In this document: positions 54,424 to 64,000 of the stretch, piece after piece
How the letters are laid out: each line of letters begins with the position of its first letter
Numbering within the stretch: the first letter of the stretch is position 1
NCBI GenBank assembly: GCA_020740775.1
Contig: JAHEWK010000016.1
Location: 620,001 to 684,000 of the forward strand
Direction: 5' to 3'
DNA length: 64,000 bases
Source: Ilyonectria destructans
Lineage: Eukaryota > Ascomycota > Sordariomycetes > Hypocreales > Nectriaceae
The notes under the pieces: model-generated
Databases searched by the model: none
What the model was told of the DNA's origin: nothing
What the model saw: the letters and a program-made list of their open reading frames with translations, nothing else
Position numbers and translations under genes: made by a program

Positions 54424-56022
54424 ATGAACCTCGTCTTTGGTGGATTTATCACTCGTTTCAACGCCTCTGCCACCGGATCCGACTCGCCTGAGGACTTCCG
54501 CAATGAAATAGATAGTTACACGTGTGCTCATGGCCTCAATTCCATGTTTTGGGCTTAGCTAATACTCTCCTCTTGACAAAAGGCTTTGGTTCATCTACCT
54601 ATTCGTTGCGAAATTCGCCCTGGGATATCTGTATAATGTACAACGCGCATCCCGCCTACCCAAGCCGTCGAGAACCGGACCGACATAAGTTACAGGTCTT
54701 GTTCGCGATCACGGCGACCTGAATGATGAGCAGTCTGAGATCCGCCTTTCTCAGGGCAGCACTACAGCAAGATATTGCCTTCTTCGACTATACTGGTACT
54801 GGTAGAATTGCCGTGCGAGTAACGACAAATGCAAACCTAATACATTCCGGAATCGCTGAAAAGCTGGGGCTTCTTGTCCAATCGATTGCAATGATTATCG
54901 GCGCAATGACCATTGCTATGATTACGAGCTGGAAATTGTCCCCAATTGCCCTCTCAATCATACCCCCCATGTTCGTTGTTCTTGGATTCACGCTTGCAAA
55001 TAAGACCAGGCACGAGACAACCATCTTATCGATATACTCTGCGACCGCAGATTTAGTTGAGGAGGTGTTCAGTAGCATCAAGACAGTGCATGCCTTGGTG
55101 CAATTGACAAAGTCTCGAAGAAGTACGACATCTGGCTGGAGAAGGCCGAGGCCATTGGGCTGCAGGAGAACCTTAATCTGACAGTCATGTATTCGACCGG
55201 GTTTTCCCCCGTATAGGCGGCCTATGCGCTTGCTTTCTGGCAGGGTGTCCATTTGTACCTGAAGGGGGAACTGAAGGGGGGAATCGGCAATGCTGGAGAC
55301 GATCTCATGTAAGTTGGGTCTCGTGCTGTGAGGATGGCATCAATGAATTGGCTGCCTGACTGTGTAATGTTATCATGTCCATCCTGATGGTGAATAGCGC
55401 GATTTTTCAACTTGCACCACTCTTCGCTTCTTTCTCGGCGGCTGCCTCTGCCGCGTGGGAGCTATTCCTCACACTCGACTGGGAATCATCCATCGACTCC
55501 TTGTCAACTTAGGGAACCAAGTTGAATAACTCGACGGCCTTATCCGTGCCGAGGACTTAAAAGTCACCTACCCTTCCCGGCCTGACATTCCTGTCTTGAA
55601 GGGCGTCGATCTTGATATCCTGGCAAACAATGTGACTACCCTGGTAGGTGCAAGCGGATCTGGAAAAAGCACGATAATCAGCCTTTTTGAACGATGGTAC
55701 AATCCAACAGGAGGCTCTATTGCCATTGATGGGCACCAGGTTGAAGACTGGAATGTCAAACGGCTCCAAAGCCGGATGCGTCTTGTGCAGCAAGTGAGTA
55801 CAATCACCTATCAACACCGTTGCCCGTTCCTTCTGACAAGCCATCTACGCAGGGGCCGTGTTCTCTTTTAACGATACTGTTTACAATAACATCGTACACG
55901 GTCTCTCTGGCACTGATCTCGAATTTTCCAGCGAGAATGAGAAGAGGAAACTCGGGGTAGACGCAGGTCAGGCCGCGAATGCCTCTGAGTTTATTGATAT
56001 ACTGGGCCAGGTACGATCTATA
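54424..56022 (+). pseudogene. ABC transporter (MDR/P-glycoprotein type) relic
   Basis: The first half of a full-length multidrug transporter survives with lesions. It starts LMNLVFGGFITRFNA, then FIYLFVAKFALGYLYN, SAFLRAALQQDIAFFD, LFGFTLANKTRHET-like TM helices, and the first nucleotide-binding domain: VTYPSRPDIPVLKG, Walker A VGASGSGKSTIISLFER, then VFSFNDTVYNNIVHGL. It ends near 56010 before the LSGGQ signature, where RIP-type DNA begins. Several stops look like C-to-T changes: TGA for CGA at 54720-54722 and TAG for CAG near 55216. Its GC content is near normal, so the main mutations are few. It is an island of former unique gene between AT-rich blocks. Confidence 0.75.
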
Positions 56023-58703
56023 CATCAATCTTTCGTTCGAATTAATTTCTCTCTTCTGGAGATTAATTTCTCAGTGGTTACTTTTTAATCACGACTATAT
56101 TAAAGTTAACTAAAGTTAGTAATATCAGAAGCAGGGGTTATAGAATCTGGGGTTATATATGCAGAATGCGGGATTATTTGCAAAAGAGAGGTATATTAAA
56201 TTCCGTAGCATTAGTACCTATTTTAAGGTATCTAATTTTTTCCCCTAAATTAAGGGCCTCTTTTTCTAGTTAAGGGACCCCCTATAGAAGTACTTAATAG
56301 AGGTGCCAGACTAAATAACTCTATAAGTAGTCTCTAATCTTTTAAATTAGATTAAATTAGATTCAAACTTAAAATCCAGTTTAATTTAATTTAATAAGAT
56401 TACTAAAGGTATTATATAGCAATATATTCCTACTATTAAATTACCCCACCAGTAAATACTAAACTTACTAATAAGTATATTCTGATATTTAATTTAATCT
56501 ATCTTTTTAAGGCTTTTTACTACTCTCTATAAATCTAAAAGTACTATTTAGATATTATAATTAATTACTACTTTATATATTAGTATAGAGTAAGTTATAA
56601 CTAAATATTTAGGTAATTAGTTAGATTGATATATTTAGTAAAAACTTAATTTTTATATATATAAAAGTATAGAAATCTTAAAGACTTTAAGAGATAAATT
56701 CTAATAAGGAATTATTATTATTACTAATTTAAATTTATATTTCTATTTTATCTTTATTATTTTCTTACTTTATTTAATTAGTTAAAATATTTAAATTATA
56801 GTATTTAGAAATCTCTTTATTAATTCTATTTTAAGTAATTACTTTTCTATTTTAATTAGGCTTTTTAAATATATTAGTTTCTAAATATCTAATTATAGTA
56901 TTCTTTTTAACCCCCTTATTATAATACAATCTCAGTTAGTAAGCTACTCTATTTTCTATATAGCTAATTTAAATTCTAAAAATTTATTATCTAGTTAGTA
57001 TTATATAAATATTAATTAGAATAATTTTAGATATATTAAGAAGGATTCTAACTGTTAGCTACTATAAATAAAAGGAGTTAAGAATTATAACTTTTTACTT
57101 TATAGCTTGGGATTTTACTCTTTAGGCCTTAAATATCTAATTGGATATATAAGTACTTATATAGCTATTTCTAATAGCTATTAGTAGTAGGTATAATTTA
57201 AACTTAAGTCTAGAGAAATTACTTTAAGCTGCTATTTAAAGTATATTAATTCTATTAAATTACTAAAAATAAATATTACTGAAATTAACTATTAAATACT
57301 AGGGGATTTTTATACTTTATTATTCTAATTATTTAAGCTGGTATCTTTATATAGGCCTAAATCTATCTAGCTACTTTTATATCTATAAAAGTTCTTTATA
57401 ATTTTAAGTATATAGATACTAAATATACTTTAACTTCTATATCTATAAGTATTATATCTATATCTAGTAATATAGATATATCTATATTTAGTAATAAGAA
57501 TATAGATAATAGAAATATAGTTACTATTACTATAATAGAAGAATTAAAATCTACTATATTAAAACCTATTATAATACTTTATATATCTATATTTCAGCTT
57601 AAATTTTAATTAATTAATATTATAATTACTACTTTAATATTTACTTTATTAATATTCTTTAGTTTTCTTCTTTTAATTTTATATTTAAAAGTAATATCAG
57701 GCTGTTAATAGAAGTAAAGATTAATATTAATATTAGTATAGAAATTAATAGAATCTTACTTACTACTCTTATAGAGTAATTTATTCTATAGATAAAAAAG
57801 TTAAAAAGGATATTAATAGTAAAGCTTAATTCTTCCTTTAGTTATTTTAAAGATAAGATAATACTAACTTAAGTAAATAATTCTATATTTTTTAAGCTTT
57901 TTAAAGATACTTATTCTATAGAATTACTAGTATATAGATAATAAATTTTACTTTTAAGTATCTATAAAGTTAGCTAAAGTAAGATATAGTATAAGTAATA
58001 GTAGAAGTATTCTATTAGGTATTATTTACAGGTAATTTAAATAGAATTATCTATATAAATAAATAAATAAAGTTTAAATACTTTAAATACCTATTAAATT
58101 ATTAAGTAAGAAACTTAATAGCTAAATATTCAGCCTAAAAGGTAAATATTATATATCTTTTTAGGGAACTTTTTAAAGCTCTCTTTTTACCTATAGTAAG
58201 TAACTAGCTATTAAAGCTACTTTAGCCTATAGTAAGAAAGTTTACTAATAAGTTAGAGGTATTCTTTAATACTTTCTAAAAGGACTAATTAACTATATAC
58301 TGTATATTAAATCTCCTCTTTTTTTATAGCTTTAGTATAAAGAGTAATTAAATTAATTAAATTAATAGTAGTATTTAGTATTTAAGTGCTATTAGAAGAT
58401 TAAATTATTACTAATTATATTATACTCTAGCCTTATATTTTATTATATATAAATCTATCTATATTAATATAATAAGAAGAGATATTTAGATCTATAATTA
58501 TACTTATAATTTTTAATTCTAAAAATAAGGTATTTTAACTGGTATTTAATATTAATATCTTACTTACTGCCTCTATCTTTAATATAGATATCTAATATAT
58601 AATATAATTTAATTACTAGCTTTATATAGATACTCTTTATATTAATAGATTAATAGTCTATATTAAATTCTTATTACTAAATAGAGAAATAAACAGTTTT
58701 AAT

Positions 58704-58777
58704 AGCTATAAAAAATTTAAAGAGATAATAAATATAAGAGAGCTATAAAAAATTTAAAGAGATAATAAATATAAGAG
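58704..58777 (+). repeat. 37-bp tandem duplication
   Basis: The unit at 58704-58740 is repeated exactly at 58741-58777 inside RIP-type DNA. Since RIP would make copies diverge, the duplication is likely younger than the mutation phase. Confirm that it is not an assembly artefact. Confidence 0.75.
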
Positions 58778-59269
58778 AGTTTATAGATAAATAGATAATT
58801 ACTATTAATAAATTTAAATAGAAATATTCTCTAATTTAATAGTCTCTTAATATAATTAAATTTAATTATATAAAAATAAAATTTAATTATATAAGTTATA
58901 TTCTAAAGTTATAAAATATTAATTTCTTTTTACTTAAAATATTCTAAAAGCTATTTAAAATCTAATTAAAAATTCTAAAAGTAAAAAAAAGATTATAATT
59001 TTAAAGAATATAAATAGTATCTATACCTACTATAAGAAGTATTATATATTAAGATTTAATATATTTATAATATAGATCTTTTTTCTTTATTATATTAAAA
59101 AGATAAATATATAGTTAAAAGTAGAGATATAAAGATTTTAAAAAAATAATAAAGCTAGTATATACTAATTAAAAGTATACTTTTAAAGTTATTTAAATTG
59201 CAAATTGTATATTTTTACTTTAATAATAACTTAATAAGAGTATAAAATAAATTAAAGTTATTATTAAGA

Positions 59270-60432
59270 AGTTAGAGTACTCTAATATATATATACCTAA
59301 AGGGGGGACTAAAAGCTTAACAGTAAAAGAAAATACCAATAATAGTATTAATAATACAGACTATATACCCAGTCTATTTAAAAGTTAATAGTTACTTAAA
59401 GAAACTAAAGTTTCTAATCTAACTAATTATCTTTTCTAATACCTTAATAAGCTATAGGAATAGCTATATCTTAAAAAAGCTAGATCTACTGGAAAAGCTA
59501 GATCTTAAAAAAGCTAGATCTACTAGAAAAGCTAAATCTGCTGGAAAAGCTAGATCTTAAAAAAGGCAAAATCATAATAAATATAAAAGCTCTATAAGCC
59601 TTACCTCTTTCACTCCAGTTATCTTTCTATCCTTATATATATCTTAACTAACTACTTAACTAACTACTTAACTAACTACTTAATTAACTACTTAATTAAC
59701 CACTTAACTAACTACTTAACTAACTGAAGATATCTACTTTCTATCTTACCCTTCAGACCGATATAGTATCTCCTAATTATAGCTATACTTATAGCTTCTA
59801 TTTTAATCTATACTACTTAATCTAAAATAACTTAATTCTAATTTTAAAGCTGTAAATTACAGCTAAAAAGTCCAAACTTAAAGATATTAGAAGAATATAA
59901 ATCGATTAACTTAATAAACTATATTTAGTGTAGTTACTTATATTTAGCTACTATATAATTTAAGAGCTAGCCGGCCTAAATATAGATTTAAAACTTTAGA
60001 TTACTGCTAAAATAGACTATCTTAAGATAATAATTTAGAACTATAAAAGTAGGATAATTTCTCCAGTTAAAAAGGCATTTTTAAATAGTTTATATAGCTC
60101 TAGCTATACAGTATAAATTATATAGCTAATATATAATATAGTATTAGTTAACTTACAGCTAAAGAATTAATAACTATAAGAACTTAAGGAAACCCTATTA
60201 ATAGCTTTAGTTAGCAAATAGAAGTTAGCTTAGTTTAGGCTTTTACTGACTAGTTGCCTTTAGTAGCAGCTATAAAGCTGGAATTATAGAGGGATATTAT
60301 AGAGGAGGTTTAAAAGAGGTAAAAGACTGTAATTAGGTTTATAATTAATAGATTAAGTTTCTTATTATACTTATATAAGAATGTAATACAGAATTTAAAA
60401 TAGTAATTAGAATAGTAATTTTAATAATAATT
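59270..60432 (+). repeat. Direct repeat copy B (LTR + internal start)
   Basis: About 1.16 kb that aligns with 62130-63159, with many C/T and G/A differences and indels. Phrases in common: ATATATATACCTAAAG, CAATAATAGTATTAATAATACAG, AATAGCTATATCTTAAAAAAGC, a 12-bp tandem run, and AATAATAG-rich internal sequence ending TTTTAATAATA. The length beyond an LTR implies that part of the internal region is duplicated too. Confidence 0.65.
59644..59725 (+). repeat. 12-bp tandem repeat (TTAACTAACTAC)
   Basis: About seven units of TTAACTAACTAC with minor variants. The matching place in copy C (62467-62538) holds a shorter run of the same unit. It marks a position just inside the LTR-like part. Confidence 0.7.
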
Positions 60433-62129
60433 AAAGTTATTATATTTACTAAGAAAGTTTATATATAAGTATATATTAATTTTCCAGCTATAATTTACTA
60501 TATTACTATATTTAATATATTTATAGATTTATACTCTATTTTTAAAATTTATTATCTTTTTATTTTTTTATCTAAGAGTTTTCTATTTCTAATTAGCTTT
60601 AATTTTAATTATAGTAAGTACTTTTTAATTTATTTAAATTCTCTTTAATTTAGCTATTAATATTAATATATAAAGTATATTATTATTATTAGATATAGCC
60701 TTATAAAGCTAGCTATTACTATTATAATTAAATAAGGTAGCTATATAGTTAAAATAGATAAATAGACTTTAGATTATTATATATTAATATAGATAAATAC
60801 TTTACTTAATATATTATATATTTATATAGGTTTTTATTTATTATAGAAATATAAATATCCTTAAATTTATTTTATATTTTATATAAGTTAAGCATTAATA
60901 AATATATCTTACTATTTATTATTAAGCTTATTAACCTTAAAATAATAAGATAGTAAGATAGTAAAGTTTTTATATAATACCCTTTTAAGAAACTTACTCT
61001 AAAGAAGTATAACTTACTATATTAATATATTTACTATATAAATCTTTTTTAAGAACTTCTTAAATATACTATTAATCTTAAAATTATACTATATCTTAAT
61101 AGTAAAGTTCTTAATATAAATCTAAATTATAAAAGCTTAATAATATCTAAAGAAAAAAAGCTTACTATAGATTTTATTATTATATTAACTAATAGAGTAC
61201 TCTTCTATTTATTCTACTTAAAATTTAACTAATAATTATAAGTCTATATTTAATATATAGATTAATTATTATAAGCTAATATTATCTATTTCTATAGAAT
61301 AAATAGTATTCTATATAACTATACCTACTTTAAAATTAAAGAATATTTAAGGCCTTAAATATTTAGCTACTATATTATAAAATAATTACTAAATTAATTC
61401 TTAAGTTATAATTCTATTCTATTTTTTTAAAGATAATAATAATACTTTAGTTAATTTTATCTTTAATATAATATTAACTTAGAAATTCTTAAGAATAATA
61501 TAAATTAAAGAAAGAATATAAATAAGAATATATAAAAGGCTTTTAAGAATTAGAATTTTAAACTTAATAAGATTTTAAAATATATTATAAAAATACTTAA
61601 GTAAAAAGTAAGAATTATTAAAGAAATTTTAAAATTATAAGTTACTAATATTCCTTTAGTTATATATATACTAAAAGGTATTATTTTAAATTTATTCTTT
61701 AAATAAAATATATCTTATTAAAAATACAGTTTATACTATAATTCTATATAGAAAAAAGAAGTATATATAAATTTATATTTACAGTTTTATTAGCTTTAAT
61801 ATTTACTTTTAATATTTTATCTTACTTAAAAAGCTATTATAAAGTTTAAAAATACTATAGTATTTAAGGGTATTTTTAAAAAGTATTTATCAGTTAAAAA
61901 TCTACTTATTATACTGTAATTATATTAGAGGCTTTATTTAAAGTATTTAGCTTAAGTTAATATAGCTTTAATAGAATTTAAATAGTTTCTTTAAATAGAA
62001 AATAAACCTAAATAAAAGAAATATAATAAATAGCTATTAGTATATTTAGAAATCTAGCTGAATTATATTAATATTCAATTTTAAAAAGAATTTCTTAATA
62101 AGTTATTTAGCTATAATATATATTAAAAG

Positions 62130-63159
62130 GTTAAAGTATCCTAATATATATATACCTAAAGAGGGGACTAAAAGCTTAATAGTAAAATAAAAACACCAAT
62201 AATAGTATTAATAATACAGACTATATACTCAGTCTATTTAAAAATTAACAGTTTACTTAAATAGACTAAGGTTTTTAGTTTAATTAGTTACCTTTTTTAA
62301 TACCTTAATAAGCTATAGAAATAGCTATATCTTAAAAAAGCTAAATCTACTGAAAAAGCTAAATTTACTAAAAAAGCTAAATCTTAAAAAAGGTAAAATT
62401 ATAATAGATATAAAAGCTCTATAAGCCCTCTTATATTCTAATTATCCTTCTATTTTTATATATATCTTAACTAATTACTTAACTAACTACTTAACTAACT
62501 ACTTAACTAACTACTTAACTAATTACTTAACTAACTAAAGATATTTACTTTCCGCTCTATATTACAGACTGATATAGTTTTTTCTAATTATTAGTATACT
62601 TATAGCTTTTTTTTTAATTTCTATTACTTAATTTTAAGTAATTTAATTCTTATTTTAAGGCTGTAAATTACAGCTAAAAAATTAGAGTTTAAAGATATTA
62701 TAAAAGTCTAAATTAACTAACTTAATAAGCTTTATTTAGTATAGCTAATAGTCTTTAGCTATTATATAATTTAAGAGCTAATAGGTTAAGATATAACTTT
62801 ATAACTTTAAATTACTATAGAGTTAGTCTATCTTAAAACTCTAATTTAAAAATACTAAAGGTATATACTTTCTCCAGCAGAAAGAGTATTTATTAATAGC
62901 TTATATAGTATTATATAGTCTATATAGCTAATAAATAATATAGTATTAATTAACTTATAGCTAAAAAATTAATATAAGAACCTAAAAGAACTAAATAATA
63001 AAGGGATATTATAAAGAAGGTTATATACTTAGTAATTAAAAAAGGTAAAAAATTGTAATTAGATTTATAATTAATAGATTAAATCTCTTATTATACTTAT
63101 ATAAGTATATAACTGTATAGAATTTAAAATAGTAATTAGAATAGTAATTTTAATAATAG
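62130..63159 (+). repeat. Direct repeat copy C
   Basis: About 1.03 kb in the same orientation as copy B, starting 2.86 kb downstream. Copies B and C share the repeat order (LTR-like start, AAAGCTAAATCT-rich middle, 12-bp tandem, internal part). The spacing fits two insertions, or one element with direct terminal repeats. Confidence 0.65.
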
Positions 63160-64000
63160 CTATAATATATATAGAAAGCTAAAAGTAGCTTTTTAAAAAA
63201 GTAACTTTAAAAATTTACTTAAGAAACTTAATAATTATAATAGCTTATTAATTAAATAATTTAATATAGCTATTATAGCTTCTATATAAATATAATTACT
63301 AAAAGTATAATAGATATATAATCCAGCTTAATATAGTAGAATTTAATATAATAGGCAGTTTTATTTATATTATCTTTTTTTAATTATATCTATAGTAAAA
63401 GATTCTTTTAAAAGCTATAAATATATTTAGAGAATCTATTAAAGTGTATTTTTTATAGCTTAATATAGTAGTAATATAGATATAGATATATTATTATAGA
63501 TATTTAATATCTCTTTTTATAAATAATAAAGCTAATAAAGATAATATATTTTATGTAAACTATTTAATATCTTAGAAAATTACTTAAAAAGAAATTTATA
63601 CCTTAAAGTATTCTATATTTTTAGTATTACTTTATAAAATTATATAATATTTAAATTACTAAATCTATAGAGATTTAAATAAGTATTAAAATAGCAGTAT
63701 TAAAATATAGTAATAAAGTATATATATTGATTATATTTATTCTATATTAAACCCCCTTTTAGAGAGCTAATAGAATATAGCTAATTTTATTATTATCTTA
63801 TTTAATTCTCTTTAGATTCTTAATATATACTTACTATTTAAATTTACCTTAATTAAGTAGCTAATTTCTATTATTCTATTCTATAAAATACCTAAAATTA
63901 TAATATAGTTTATTTTTATACTATTAATATCTAATTTTAATATTTTATAAATTACTCTTTTTTACCTCTATTTTTTTCTATTTAATTATAAGTAGTAATA

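Larger units (their letters stand above)
56090..64000. repeat. Extreme RIP-type AT isochore
   Basis: About 7.9 kb, roughly 80% A+T by eye, running to the window end. TpA is dominant; CpA and TpG are nearly absent over hundreds of bases, and G occurs mainly in AG and TAG. No open frame survives. This is the signature of strong RIP of transposons. Telomeric repeats are not seen, so it is not the chromosome end itself. Confidence 0.85.

Noticed and set aside
59644..59725. Possible telomeric or CRISPR-like array
   Set aside because: Twelve-bp units without spacers and not TTAGGG-type; it is a simple tandem inside a retroelement-like repeat.
1..64000. tRNA or rRNA genes
   Set aside because: I saw no cloverleaf with A/B boxes or rRNA-like conserved block by eye; a tRNAscan run would be needed to be sure.

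Overview
This is nuclear DNA of a filamentous ascomycete (Pezizomycotina, probably a Sordariomycete). The evidence is many short introns (about 45-120 nt) with GT...CTAAC...YAG signals, Zn2Cys6 regulators, a LaeA-type methyltransferase, fungal-style HeLo/NACHT proteins, and AT-rich blocks almost without CpA/TpG, as left by repeat-induced point mutation (RIP). Most gene models below were joined by eye across introns. In the complete models the summed exon lengths are divisible by three.

Layout. 2.6-9.2 kb looks like a sugar or polyol use cluster: a Gfo/Idh/MocA dehydrogenase, a seven-exon Zn2Cys6 regulator and a divergent MFS sugar transporter. 10.2-13.2 kb holds two SAM methyltransferases, the second LaeA-like. 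14.9-19.6 kb holds the most interesting locus: a 279-aa protein that I read as gasdermin-like, divergent from a roughly 1,180-residue TPR-CHAT (caspase-like) protein. This matches the executioner-protease gene pairs known for fungal regulated cell death. 20.5-23 kb has a secreted protein and another Zn2Cys6 regulator. 24.7-27.7 kb has a decayed Cys-rich gene and a broken NACHT NLR. 29.8-41.4 kb carries two small secreted proteins, an alpha/beta hydrolase, a stand-alone thioester/acyl-CoA reductase and two MFS transporters, one with an unresolved splice junction. 43.8-49.4 kb carries an RNase H1 hybrid-binding-domain protein, pyrroline-5-carboxylate reductase, a threonine-aldolase-like PLP enzyme and a bZIP/DUF3425 factor.

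From 50 kb on the sequence degenerates. There is a STAND N-terminal-domain fragment, an LTR-like repeat with a younger insertion in it, a broken HeLo-domain gene, an ABC transporter relic with C-to-T stops, and finally about 8 kb of extreme RIP-type DNA with diverged 1-kb direct repeats. This looks like a subtelomeric or otherwise repeat-rich flank.

Taken together, the window mixes metabolic genes with a cluster of living and dead allorecognition/cell-death genes: the gasdermin-like/TPR-CHAT pair, the NACHT NLR, the Fungal_N fragment and the HeLo gene. Several of the dead ones are broken by very short tandem duplications or small indels rather than by large deletions.
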